Assembly (NCBI GenBank): GCA_964517795.1
Contig: CAZFDE010000019.1
Coordinates: 1-37,993 of the forward strand
Length of the DNA: 37,993 nucleotides
Direction: 5' to 3'
Source of the DNA: CAZFDE01 sp964517795
GTDB lineage: Bacteria; Planctomycetota; Phycisphaerae; Sedimentisphaerales; Anaerobacaceae
Shown: positions 24,780-33,233 of the stretch, piece after piece
How positions within the stretch are numbered: the first letter of the stretch is position 1
How the letters are laid out: each line of letters begins with the position of its first letter
Made by a program: the position numbers and the translations under genes
The notes under the pieces: model-generated
What the model was told of the DNA's origin: nothing
Database searches by the model: none
Seen by the model: only the letters and a program-made list of their open reading frames with translations

Positions 24780-25724
24780 ATGGCAAATTTAAATCGTGAA
24801 ATAACCGTCGTCGAAGGTTCGACGATGACCAAACAACAGTATGCAGATTTTCTGAAAAAAGCCTACGAGTTAATCGCACAATGTCCGCAATATATCTGCC
24901 CGCCGGAAGATATCAATGTCCTCGAGTTAGCGCATCTGGTGCCGGTCGTTGATGAGACGGTTCTGGCAATTTATCTCGGGATCAACGATGCGGTCTGCAA
25001 CAAAGGACTGGTCACGCCGCTGCTGCCCCAGCATGGCCACAATAACGTCTTTGTCTTTGATAATCAGATCTACAGTGGCGGCGATGAAGTGCCTTCGGGT
25101 ACGATCGATGCCCAGAAGGTGCTGGTGGGTTTCGAGCCGCCGAACGAGACGTGGAACCCGGACTGGACGTATGTGATGATCGCCGATCCGGCCCGCAGTT
25201 TCGAGAGTCTTTGGGCCGAGAAGGGCTATATCGATATGATCCCGGCCAAGTTCGAGGACTTTACCAATTTGACCGATCTGGCCGACAGTAAAATCTGTTT
25301 CTTTATTACGCCCAAATCGTTCGATCATCCGGTTAACCAGGCCCGCAATTATCTCAAGGCCGCCCGCGACAACGGACAAAAAATGGCTTCGGAATTCACA
25401 ATCCCCGAACGCATCAAAGACGAATTCGACGGCCTGGAACCGGTCATCCTCGAAAAAGGCCAGAAGCTCTATGTGGCAACAAACGATTTCGGTCCCTGTG
25501 CCCACGGCTGGAGCAATATTCACCCGGCCAATAAGACCTGGGCGGTGATTAATGAGAATTCGGCCGTACCGCTGGATCTGGTGATTAAAAAACCGCCGGT
25601 CAAATCCGAATATGCCCAAAAACTGATTCCGCCCAAAGGCAGTTCCGATATGACCACCGACTGGTTCTTCCGCGGCGATATGGTTGTGCGAAAACCGCTG
25701 CTGCAGGGCATATTTAAGGGCTGA
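24780..25724 (+). CDS. Conserved-looking protein of unknown function in sugar operon
   Basis: I do not recognise a family for this 314-residue protein. It has no signal peptide or membrane segment, so it is probably cytoplasmic. It is rich in Asp, Pro and aromatic residues, with stretches such as LPQHGHNNVFVFDNQIY, WTYVMIADPARSFESLW and DFGPCAHGWSNIHPANKTW that hold His, Asp and Cys in a way that could form a metal or substrate site. GATGAGGTATAAATACAC before the ATG supports the start. The gap to the kinase gene is 23 bases, so it belongs to the operon and probably acts in the same pathway. An isomerase, epimerase or sugar-binding role is possible but unproven. Confidence 0.75.
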   Translation: MANLNREITVVEGSTMTKQQYADFLKKAYELIAQCPQYICPPEDINVLELAHLVPVVDETVLAIYLGINDAVCNKGLVTPLLPQHGHNNVFVFDNQIYSGGDEVPSGTIDAQKVLVGFEPPNETWNPDWTYVMIADPARSFESLWAEKGYIDMIPAKFEDFTNLTDLADSKICFFITPKSFDHPVNQARNYLKAARDNGQKMASEFTIPERIKDEFDGLEPVILEKGQKLYVATNDFGPCAHGWSNIHPANKTWAVINENSAVPLDLVIKKPPVKSEYAQKLIPPKGSSDMTTDWFFRGDMVVRKPLLQGIFKG

Positions 25725-25757
25725 TTCAAGAATTTAAGCTAAAATCGAGGTGCCGAC

Positions 25758-25913
25758 ATGGCAAAAAAACTCTGCAAACTCGTCAAAGATAAGCTGCACA
25801 AAGACGATCCGAAGAAATTCATAAAGATCGTTAAAGACGCCAAATATTATTGTAAAAACTGCGGCCGCGTTGCCTCAAAAAAATCGTATCTCTGCAAGCC
25901 CGAGAAATTGTAG
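25758..25913 (+). CDS. 51-residue Cys-rich, zinc-ribbon-like small protein
   Basis: This short gene ends the sugar operon. Its sequence is basic (many Lys) with C32-x2-C35 in YYCKNCGRVA and a third Cys at 46 in LCKP, plus Cys6, so four Cys could hold one zinc. GAGG lies seven bases before ATG 25758, and the stop is TAG 25911-25913. Very similar short proteins with the pattern CxxCGRVA...LCKP recur in my memory of anaerobic and planctomycete genomes, but I know of no function. It starts 33 bases after the unknown gene and meets the fucosidase gene tail to tail. Confidence 0.8.
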   Translation: MAKKLCKLVKDKLHKDDPKKFIKIVKDAKYYCKNCGRVASKKSYLCKPEKL

Positions 25914-25927
25914 ACACGTATTCTCGG

Positions 25928-27115
25928 TCAGGCCTTGCCAAGACGACGACCGACCTCGCGTAGGGTCGCGACGTCTTCGGGATGGATCGCCCCCTGCGGC
26001 AGGGGACCGGTATTCAAGAGCAGATTCGCTTTTTTTTCTTTCGCCTCAGCGAGCATCTGCATCACATCGTCGGCGGTTTTGTGTTTGCCGTCATCGGCCT
26101 TGATATATCCCCATCCCCTGGGCTGCAGGGTATTGCAGATCTCGATATGTTTGCTTTTATTATTTTCCCATGCCATACGTGCGATCTCGGCGTTTTGAGG
26201 AAATGCTTCTTTGACCCGATCATACAGCGAATGACCGGACCGTTCCGGTGCGGCAAAATCCTCGGTGCCGCTGGCGCCTTGCTTGAACGAGATCAGTGTT
26301 TGCGGCTGAAGCGAACGAATCAACTGGTATGTCTTTTCGATTGGAAAAAGATCCGGCCGGGCGTAATAGCCCATAATCGGATCGAACCAGATGCCCGCGA
26401 TCGGGCCGTATTGCGTCAGCAATTCGCGCAGTTGAGCGTGAACGTAATCCACATAGATCCCAAAATCCTTATCTTTTTGAAATTTATACTGCTCGGGTGG
26501 TGTTTCATACGCGGGCCTGACTGCATTCCAGCCGACGTCCCGGCTGTAAAAGTAAGGGTGCCACCAGTCGGCCGCATACGAATAATACAAAAACAGACCA
26601 AGCCCTTTTTTGCGGCATTGCTCGGCTAATTCACCGATCAGATCGCATTTGGCCGGCGATGCCATCGCGTGATATTCATGCTGCGTGGTCTCAAACAGGC
26701 AAAACCCTTCGTGGTGCTTGGAGGTAATCGTGATATATTTCATATTAGTCGAAAGGGCCAGATCGGTGATGAAATCGGCGTCGAAATCCGCAGCAGTAAA
26801 CGTATCTTTGAGCTTGATATATTCCTCCAGTGGGATTTTTTCGCGAAATTGGACCCACTCATGCCGGCCTAATTGCGAATACAGCCCGTAATGGATAAAC
26901 ATGCCGAACCGCGCTTCTTTGAACCAACGAGTTGCCGCTTGACGCGGATTATTCTGATAAGATGTTGTGTAATCGGTTAAATATGAAGGAACCTTTGAAT
27001 GTTGCGGTGACCAGGGCAGATGACAGCCCATATTGGAAACCGCCATCGTACCGGCCGCCGCTGAGATTTTTAAAAAATCCCGCCGATTCACTGAGTTTGG
27101 GTATAAAATTCTCAT
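25928..27115 (-). CDS. GH29 alpha-L-fucosidase with Tat signal
   Basis: This 395-residue exported glycosidase is predicted to remove terminal alpha-L-fucose from glycans. The N-terminus has a twin-arginine signal (NRRDFLKISAAAG), so it is exported folded. GH29 blocks are FGMFIHYGLYSQLGRHEW, TSKHHEGFCLF, and IAGIWFDPIMG with the nucleophile Asp, then LLLNTGPLPQGAIHPEDV. I choose ATG 27115 because GAGGTGGAC stands before it; the frame is open to 27202, but that part is AT-rich leader and would put the Tat motif far from the end. It is convergent with the sugar operon and divergent from sppA. Confidence 0.92.
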   Translation of the reverse strand: MRILYPNSVNRRDFLKISAAAGTMAVSNMGCHLPWSPQHSKVPSYLTDYTTSYQNNPRQAATRWFKEARFGMFIHYGLYSQLGRHEWVQFREKIPLEEYIKLKDTFTAADFDADFITDLALSTNMKYITITSKHHEGFCLFETTQHEYHAMASPAKCDLIGELAEQCRKKGLGLFLYYSYAADWWHPYFYSRDVGWNAVRPAYETPPEQYKFQKDKDFGIYVDYVHAQLRELLTQYGPIAGIWFDPIMGYYARPDLFPIEKTYQLIRSLQPQTLISFKQGASGTEDFAAPERSGHSLYDRVKEAFPQNAEIARMAWENNKSKHIEICNTLQPRGWGYIKADDGKHKTADDVMQMLAEAKEKKANLLLNTGPLPQGAIHPEDVATLREVGRRLGKA

Positions 27116-27248
27116 GTCCACCTCACTGAAAAAATTTTCTGATTTTTTACTGTATCGTATATTTGAACAATAACAATAAAAATCAAACTTGTATTTTTTC
27201 ACAAAGCGTATATATTGAGCAAAACAATTAAGTTAGGGAGATTTTCAA

Positions 27249-28304
27249 ATGGACTATGAGCAGGGCGATTCAGGTATGGAAAACAGCAGTGAGAATATGG
27301 GCGCAATTCCGCCGCGGCCGGCTGAATATTATCAGCCATACCCGCCGCAGAAACCGCGTCGCAGCGGCTGGCGTATCGTCTGGGGGATCATCACGGCCAT
27401 GTCGGTGCTGGGCAATTTCTTTTTCCTGTTGATCATTTTAGGCATGGCGGCCATGCTGACCACAACACACAAAGGGATTTACGAGGAAAACCTGGTGCGC
27501 AGCGGTGATCGATCCACCAAAATTGCGGTTATTGACGTTCATGGTATTATTGACGATGACCAGTATCGCGGTTTTAAAGAACAGCTTAAGAACGCGAAGA
27601 AGGATAATTCGGTCAAGGCCGTGATCCTTAATGTCAGCTCGCCCGGCGGAATGATCTCCTCCAGCGACCAGATCTATAATGAGATATCCGATTTTCAGCA
27701 CGAAAGCGGCAAGCCGGTTGTTTCTTTCATGCAGGGGGTAGCAGCTTCGGGCGGCTATTATGTCTCAGCAGCATGCGAACAGATCGTCAGCGAGCCGACC
27801 TGTATAACCGGCTCGATCGGCGTGATCATGGGGTATCTGGTGTTGGAGGAACTACTGGAGGGTAAGCTCGGTATCCAGCCGGTGGTCGTCAAATCCGGCG
27901 AAAAGAAGGATTGGCCCAGTTCGTTTTCGCCGCCGACTGAAGAGCAATTGCAGTATTTACAGGACCGCCTCATCCAGCCGGCATTCAGGCGGTTTGTCGA
28001 AATCGTGGCCGATTCGCGGCCGGATCTGACAATAGAGGATGTCAACCGACTGGCCGACGGGAGCATCTATACCGCCGAACAGGCCCTGGATGAGAAACTG
28101 ATCGATGAGGTCGGTTATATGGATGCGGCCATCGAAATCGCCGCGGACCTGGCAGAGATTGAAAATCCCCATGTGATCCGATATGAAAAACCGTTTTCTT
28201 TTTCAAGCCTGTTCGAAGCCCAACAGCAAACATTATGGCAGATCGATCGAAATGCTATTTTTGAATTGGCGTCGCCACAGGTCATGTATCTGTGGACATG
28301 GTAA
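27249..28304 (+). CDS. sppA: Signal peptide peptidase SppA (S49 family)
   Basis: This 351-residue membrane serine protease cuts leftover signal peptides. A Pro-rich cytoplasmic start (residues 1-38) leads to one transmembrane helix (about 40-68, WRIVWGIITAMSVLGNFFFL). The S49 domain follows, with the Ser nucleophile in VAASGGYYVSAAC and the Lys partner in VVKSGEKKDW, typical of the single-domain form found in Gram-positives and others. AGGGAGA stands before ATG 27249. A strong bidirectional terminator follows the gene directly. Confidence 0.92.
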   Translation: MDYEQGDSGMENSSENMGAIPPRPAEYYQPYPPQKPRRSGWRIVWGIITAMSVLGNFFFLLIILGMAAMLTTTHKGIYEENLVRSGDRSTKIAVIDVHGIIDDDQYRGFKEQLKNAKKDNSVKAVILNVSSPGGMISSSDQIYNEISDFQHESGKPVVSFMQGVAASGGYYVSAACEQIVSEPTCITGSIGVIMGYLVLEELLEGKLGIQPVVVKSGEKKDWPSSFSPPTEEQLQYLQDRLIQPAFRRFVEIVADSRPDLTIEDVNRLADGSIYTAEQALDEKLIDEVGYMDAAIEIAADLAEIENPHVIRYEKPFSFSSLFEAQQQTLWQIDRNAIFELASPQVMYLWTW

Positions 28305-28337
28305 AAAAGAGGCCGGTTTTTTTGTCCGGCCTCTTTT
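28305..28337. terminator. Bidirectional terminator between sppA and the barrel gene
   Basis: GAGGCCGG (28309-28316) and CCGGCCTC (28326-28333) form a perfect stem that extends into flanking A and T runs, so both strands have a T-run after the stem. It sits between two convergent genes. Confidence 0.9.
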
Positions 28338-28357
28338 GCATTACAGATTATTTAGTT

Positions 28358-29161
28358 TTAGAATTTACACTTCAGACTGAGTTGGAACCAATATTCATCG
28401 GAAGTATTGATCGAATCATCCCAGGATGACTGATAATGGAATCCCGGGGTAAATGTCAAATCGTTATTCAGTGCCATATCGGTCATCACACAAAAACAGG
28501 CATGTGAAAAATCATGATCTGCAGCGCTGCCGGCCGGTCCGACACTGTCATTATAAACGGTATGGGCACCCAAATGAACCGGTTGCTCAACACCGGATTC
28601 AAGCCATGCCGGAATCATAAACGTATAGGTCAGGGCAAAGACATGGGCCCATCCGCCGTTATTTCGATTCGTGGCTTTCGATTCAGAGGGCCAGTATGCA
28701 AACATCGCATAACTGGGGACCAGTCCGCCGCCGATGAGTTTGGGCCATGCAAACGCGCCGAATACTTCCTGAGCGGCCCCGGTTCCCGGTGTTGTTCCTT
28801 TGCGGGGTTCGTCCGGGTAGCTGAAATAGGTATAGCCGATTTTGTAATTGGTTTCGTACGGCTGATCGCAGAACATTCGATTGCGATAATAGGGGGTATA
28901 GGTCAGCCATTCGGAATTTTCGAAACCGCCGCCATTCGCCCGTGACATCCAGACATTCAGCCCGAAACCGGTTCCCCACAGATTAAGATCGATGCTCGGT
29001 TGAAATGCGCTGTGATTGTTGGCGTATGCATCGTAGCCTCGCCAGATGTAACGGCTGACATAGGTCAGGTCGATGGTTCCGTGCAGCTCACCATCCTGAG
29101 CGAATGCCATAGAGCACATGATACACATTAGCACTAAACTTGTTACCATTACTTCCTTCAT
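28358..29161 (-). CDS. Probable outer-membrane beta-barrel protein
   Basis: This 267-residue exported protein has a signal peptide (MKEVMVTSLVLMCIMCSMAFA). The mature part shows alternating polar and aromatic residues typical of barrel strands (GTIDLTYVSRYIWRGYDAY, FGLNVWMSR, YKIGYTYFSYP), and it ends in Phe (LSLKCKF), the usual last residue for barrel assembly. The start VSRYIWRGYD resembles a group of bacterial putative porins. I choose ATG 29161 over ATG 29167 because AGGAG directly abuts the latter. It follows trpB2 on the same strand with a 30-base gap. The substrate is unknown. Confidence 0.72.
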   Translation of the reverse strand: MKEVMVTSLVLMCIMCSMAFAQDGELHGTIDLTYVSRYIWRGYDAYANNHSAFQPSIDLNLWGTGFGLNVWMSRANGGGFENSEWLTYTPYYRNRMFCDQPYETNYKIGYTYFSYPDEPRKGTTPGTGAAQEVFGAFAWPKLIGGGLVPSYAMFAYWPSESKATNRNNGGWAHVFALTYTFMIPAWLESGVEQPVHLGAHTVYNDSVGPAGSAADHDFSHACFCVMTDMALNNDLTFTPGFHYQSSWDDSINTSDEYWFQLSLKCKF

Positions 29162-29191
29162 AATCATCTCCTGTAAAATAGATTAACAATT

Positions 29192-30583
29192 TTACCATTT
29201 TCCGCTTTTTCGCTGTTCGGCCTTGGGATATTTGTGAATATCTTTGAGGAAATTCTGCAAATCATCTTCAGGCAGTTCATAATCGGTCAGGTTACCCGAA
29301 AGAAAGGCCTGATATCCGGACAGGTCCATCAAGCCATGGCCGCTGTAATTAAACAGGATTACTTTTTCTTTGCCTTCTTCTTTCGCTTTTTTAGCTTCAT
29401 CGATCACGGCCGCCAATGCCTGGCTGGTTTCCGGGGCACAGATGAAGCCTTCGGTTTGGGCCCAGGTCAGTGCGGCATTATAAGAATCGATCTGATGATA
29501 GGATCGCGGTTCCATCAGGCCTTCGACAATCGCCTGACAGACCAGCGGGGCCATACCGTGATAACGAAGGCCACCGGCGTGAATGGGCGGGGGAACAAAG
29601 GCGTGGCCAAGGGTGTGCATCGCTAAAAGCGGCGTTGTACAGGCCGTATCACCGAAATCGTAAGCAAATTCACCCCGCGTCATCGTCGGGCAGGCGGTCG
29701 GCTCAACCGGGATGATCGTAATATCGGCGCCATTGATCTTGTCGGCGACATAAGGGAAGGACAACCCGGCGAAGTTACTGCCCCCGCCGGCACAGCCGAT
29801 CACGATATCCGGTGTTTTTTCATTGATCTTTTCGAGCTGTTTTTTTGCTTCCAGTCCGATGATGGTTTGGTGCAGCATCACATGATTCAGCACGCTGCCG
29901 AGCGCATAACGGGTTTTGCCGCTTGCGTCCGTTACCGCTTGCTCGATCGCCTCGCTGATCGCAATCCCAAGGCTGCCGGGGGTATCGGGCATTGTTTTCA
30001 AAACATGCCGTCCGGCATGGGTCTCATTACTCGGACTGGCAACGCAATTGGCGCCCCACACCTGCATCATGATCTTACGGAACGGTTTTTGATCGAAGCT
30101 GATACGAACCATAAACACCTTGCATTCGAGATCCAGGAGTTTGCAGGCAAAGGCCAGTGCACTGCCCCATTGGCCGGCGCCGGTTTCGGTGGTAATGCGT
30201 TCGATGCCGAACTGTTTATTATACCATGCCTGGGCAACCGCGGTATTGGGCTTGTGACTGCCGGGCGGGCTGGTGCTTTCATCCTTAAAGTAGATGCGCG
30301 CCGGTGTCTCCAGATATTTTTCCAGATAGACTGCGCGCCTTAGCGGTGCCGGTCGCCACCGATACAAAATATGAAGGATTTCTTCGGGAATATCGATCCA
30401 CCGTTCGGTGCTTACCTCCTGCTCGATCAGATTCATCGGGAATACCGGTGCAAGCATATCCGGGGAGACCGGATTGCCATCGGGGCCCAGCGGCGGCAGC
30501 ATCGGCGTCGGCAGATCGGCCGCCAGATTATACCATTGCCGCGGAATGTCACGCTCGTCTAATGAAATTTTAATCGTATCCAT
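29192..30583 (-). CDS. trpB2: Tryptophan synthase beta chain, TrpB2 type
   Basis: This 463-residue PLP enzyme of the TrpB2 branch condenses indole (or phosphoserine-derived intermediates) with serine. The N-terminal extension before the catalytic core (LPTPMLPPLGPDGNPVSPDM) and the length are typical of TrpB2 and not of classic TrpB (about 400). The PLP lysine is in STSPPGSHKPNTA, the active-site block is TETGAGQWGSALAF, and the phosphate-binding loop is GCAGGGSNFAG. AGGAGAATCAG stands before ATG 30583. No trpA is nearby, as is usual for TrpB2, which often stands alone. Confidence 0.93.
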   Translation of the reverse strand: MDTIKISLDERDIPRQWYNLAADLPTPMLPPLGPDGNPVSPDMLAPVFPMNLIEQEVSTERWIDIPEEILHILYRWRPAPLRRAVYLEKYLETPARIYFKDESTSPPGSHKPNTAVAQAWYNKQFGIERITTETGAGQWGSALAFACKLLDLECKVFMVRISFDQKPFRKIMMQVWGANCVASPSNETHAGRHVLKTMPDTPGSLGIAISEAIEQAVTDASGKTRYALGSVLNHVMLHQTIIGLEAKKQLEKINEKTPDIVIGCAGGGSNFAGLSFPYVADKINGADITIIPVEPTACPTMTRGEFAYDFGDTACTTPLLAMHTLGHAFVPPPIHAGGLRYHGMAPLVCQAIVEGLMEPRSYHQIDSYNAALTWAQTEGFICAPETSQALAAVIDEAKKAKEEGKEKVILFNYSGHGLMDLSGYQAFLSGNLTDYELPEDDLQNFLKDIHKYPKAEQRKSGKW

Positions 30584-30816
30584 CTGATTCTCCTGAATGT
30601 CAAATTAAACGTTTGTATAATGACCTATCGATGAAATTCAGTGAGGTTTTGCGATTGATACACGCCATTTCTCAATCCAATCCGCACCGTCACTTATCCA
30701 TACATATAGGTAAAACAGGCTTCGTTTACCATATTCAAGGGAATAATGCAAGGATAAAATTATAGCGTTCCGGGAGTATTATTTGGGGTGTCGCGGGAGG
30801 GTAAATGACAGCGGGT

Positions 30817-31332
30817 TCAACGGGGCCGCGTGTTTCTAACTGACCGATCACGATGGGAAAGATGGGAGGGCCTTCGCCCGTTTCGTCGAGGAGCACGAAC
30901 ATCGCGAATTTCGATTTTTTTGCGTCCGCCGGAGCGGGCCGAACTGCGTTTATGCTTATGCAGGTGTTTATTCATTTTTTGGTATTTTTTTTGCTTGATC
31001 ACGTCAAACGAATGTTCGCAGATCACACGGACGTTTTTGTCCGGATTTTCCAAACCGTCGAGCAAAACCTGCATCGCAATTTTTTTCATGCGACCGCGCA
31101 TACTGCGAAGGCCGTATGCGGCCGCATTTTTGGTTACACGTCGTGTGGTTTTATCCAGTAATGTCTCGTTGAGTACCTCGAAACCGTCTTCCTGGAGCCA
31201 AGACAAATGAAAGGCTGCCCGTCGCGCATTGGAGGAATCCCCGCTGTTCAGTCGTTTACGTAGATCGTCAAGCACGGCCTGAGATTCGGCGTCTTTTTGC
31301 TGCTGCGACTTTTGATTATCTTGCGTTTCCAT
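30817..31332 (-). CDS. Small helical HEAT-like protein with Arg/Lys-rich tail
   Basis: This 171-residue protein is of unknown function. Residues 15-115 are alpha-helical with the rhythm of HEAT repeats (NARRAAFHLSWLQEDGFEVL, KNAAAYGLRSMRGRMKKIAM, NPDKNVRVICEHSFDVI). The last 55 residues are very basic (KHLHKHKRSSAR, then many Arg) and could bind RNA or DNA. No signal or membrane segment is present. The ribosome-binding site is weak (GGTTGG). A near-perfect promoter lies about 180 bases upstream, so the gene has a long leader. Confidence 0.7.
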   Translation of the reverse strand: METQDNQKSQQQKDAESQAVLDDLRKRLNSGDSSNARRAAFHLSWLQEDGFEVLNETLLDKTTRRVTKNAAAYGLRSMRGRMKKIAMQVLLDGLENPDKNVRVICEHSFDVIKQKKYQKMNKHLHKHKRSSARSGGRKKIEIRDVRAPRRNGRRPSHLSHRDRSVRNTRPR

Positions 31333-31510
31333 AAAATACCAACCATTCCATTACACGTATTATCGGAAACTGCCGCTGTTTATCTTAATCGTTGCCTGCC
31401 AAATATCACATTTTTGTTACAAAAGGGGTTCATGCTTACATGTTCACCCTCGTTGATTGGTATTACTCACGTTACTGCGGTATTGTTTATAATAACCATC
31501 AACCACTTCA

Positions 31511-31538
31511 ATTATATCATTTTTACCCCCGCTGTCAA
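31511..31538 (-). promoter_or_regulatory. Consensus sigma70 promoter for the HEAT-like gene
   Basis: The minus strand reads TTGACA (31538-31533), 16 bases, then TATAAT (31516-31511), so both hexamers are perfect. The start would be near 31503, giving a leader of about 170 nt. The rest of the 31333-31721 spacer is AT-rich, with no further gene that I can support. Confidence 0.75.
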
Positions 31539-31721
31539 AAGAATCCTTAATTAATCGGTTGTCTATTTTAACAAATTCAATTTTAAATTAATTTCCTCGT
31601 TTAGCTTTTATCCCGTTATTTCGCTTGATTTTTCAGTAAAATCATCATATTTTTATTTTTTGATTTCGCGGCTGCCGATTAAAATTGATGAAAATCAACT
31701 ATTTTTTGAAAGGTTAGTTTG

Positions 31722-33146
31722 ATGACAGATACTCAGGAAAAAACCGGATCAACACAACCGGATCAGTCGAAACAAACACAGGCGGGTGCATTGCCGCTTT
31801 GGCGAAAGATTGCACTGACATTGATTGTCTTCGCTATTGTTGTTCTGGTGGCATCCATGATCTTAAAGCCTGTTGCGAACCGTTACATTGAAAATCAGTT
31901 GACACAAAAAATCGAATCCATTGCCGAAGCCAATCAGCCCTTGACATTTAATGATCTGCTGGCTCAGCAAATTACCCAAAGCAGCGGCCAGACAGCGACC
32001 CCATTATATACAAAAGCGATTGCGGCGCTTCCGGCAATCCGCCCGGACGACGATATTGTCAAAATCAACCAGTTTTACCGCCGGCACCTTGCCGTCGATT
32101 CGAACGAGCCCATCCCTGAAAAAATGCAGCAGGGGGTTCGCAGTACTTTACAGCGATTAAATGAAATAATTGTGCAAATCCGTCAGGGGGGGCAACTTCC
32201 GATATATTATTTCGATTTTGGTCTTGATCAGGGCAGGGACGTCTATCAAACCCGTATGCGAAAGATTCACGCCGCTTTTTATTTAATTTCGACACAAACA
32301 TTAAACTATCTGGTAGAAGGCAAGCCGGATATGGCGGCGCAGTCCGCATGTGCGATGATTCGATTGTTACGGGTGTTTGATATCTCTCCAACCTTAAAAT
32401 TATATCTTCAAAAGATAGAATACTTAAACCTGGCCTGTGACGACCTTGAGTACTGCCTTCAATACAGCCGTCCCTCGACAAAAAACCTGATAAAGCTTCG
32501 TGAGGTTTTATCGGTAGCCATGTCAAAGAATTCTCTTTCCCAAGTGTTAACTGCCGAACGCATTTATCAGCTTGAATTAGCGCATAATTTGTTGCCGCAG
32601 GATGTCCTCGATCATTATTTGTCGGCCCAGACGCAGGATTGGCCCGGCCGAATAACCCTGCCCAAGCCCGGATGGAGCCGATTCCGGTTACGGTATCGCA
32701 CCCTGCAATATTTAAACCAAATGGATCAGTTACTAAAGATCGTTAAGCAGCCCTGGCCGCAGCCGATTAAACAAACACAATCAAAATTGCCGTCAGAAGG
32801 CCGGCCGCCAAAAGAATTGATCAACAGCGGCGCCATATTCATTCATAAAACCGCCCAGGTCTTGAGTATACTGCATAGCGTTACGATAGCGACGGCAGTC
32901 GTAGAATACGAAAACCAGCATCAATCTTTTCCCGATACCATTAATCAGTTGGTCCCCGGCATGATTGCTCAGATTCCAAAGGACCCGTTCAGCGGCGAGC
33001 TGATGAACTATAGTGTAACGGAGGATTCGTGTGTGATTTATAGTGTCGGTGAAAATGGCACCAACGACGGCGGAATGATTCATTCAGGCACTCTCGAAGG
33101 CGCAGCATTTGATATTGGTATAAAATTACAGCCCAAAAACCGTTGA
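31722..33146 (+). CDS. Membrane protein with pseudopilin-like C-terminal motif
   Basis: This 474-residue protein has a cytoplasmic Gln/Thr-rich start, one transmembrane helix (about 29-48, KIALTLIVFAIVVLVASMIL) and a large helical external domain. Its C-terminus, with FPDTINQLVPGMI, PKDPFSGELMNY and YSVGENGTNDGG, is a motif that recurs in planctomycete membrane proteins and resembles the end of type II secretion pseudopilins. I choose ATG 31722, as AAAGG stands before it; the frame's TTG at 31719 is less likely. I assign no function. A weak promoter (TTGATT-N17-TATTTT) may lie within the upstream spacer. Confidence 0.7.
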   Translation: MTDTQEKTGSTQPDQSKQTQAGALPLWRKIALTLIVFAIVVLVASMILKPVANRYIENQLTQKIESIAEANQPLTFNDLLAQQITQSSGQTATPLYTKAIAALPAIRPDDDIVKINQFYRRHLAVDSNEPIPEKMQQGVRSTLQRLNEIIVQIRQGGQLPIYYFDFGLDQGRDVYQTRMRKIHAAFYLISTQTLNYLVEGKPDMAAQSACAMIRLLRVFDISPTLKLYLQKIEYLNLACDDLEYCLQYSRPSTKNLIKLREVLSVAMSKNSLSQVLTAERIYQLELAHNLLPQDVLDHYLSAQTQDWPGRITLPKPGWSRFRLRYRTLQYLNQMDQLLKIVKQPWPQPIKQTQSKLPSEGRPPKELINSGAIFIHKTAQVLSILHSVTIATAVVEYENQHQSFPDTINQLVPGMIAQIPKDPFSGELMNYSVTEDSCVIYSVGENGTNDGGMIHSGTLEGAAFDIGIKLQPKNR

Positions 33147-33180
33147 AACCAAATTGACATAAACAATAAGAATCATAAAC

Positions 33181-33214
33181 AAACAGCTTCACGCAGTGTG
33201 ACATGAAGCTGTTT
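33181..33214. terminator. Hairpin between convergent genes
   Basis: AAACAGCTTCA (33181-33191) and TGAAGCTGTTT (33204-33214) form a perfect 11-bp stem. On the plus strand a run of T begins only about 14 bases later, so as a terminator it is imperfect. Confidence 0.55.
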
Positions 33215-33233
33215 GGATGATGGGTTCTTTTTT

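Noticed and set aside
27116..27202. Longer fucosidase start
   Set aside because: It would put 29 AT-rich-coded residues before a Tat signal and lacks a ribosome-binding site, while ATG 27115 has GAGG.
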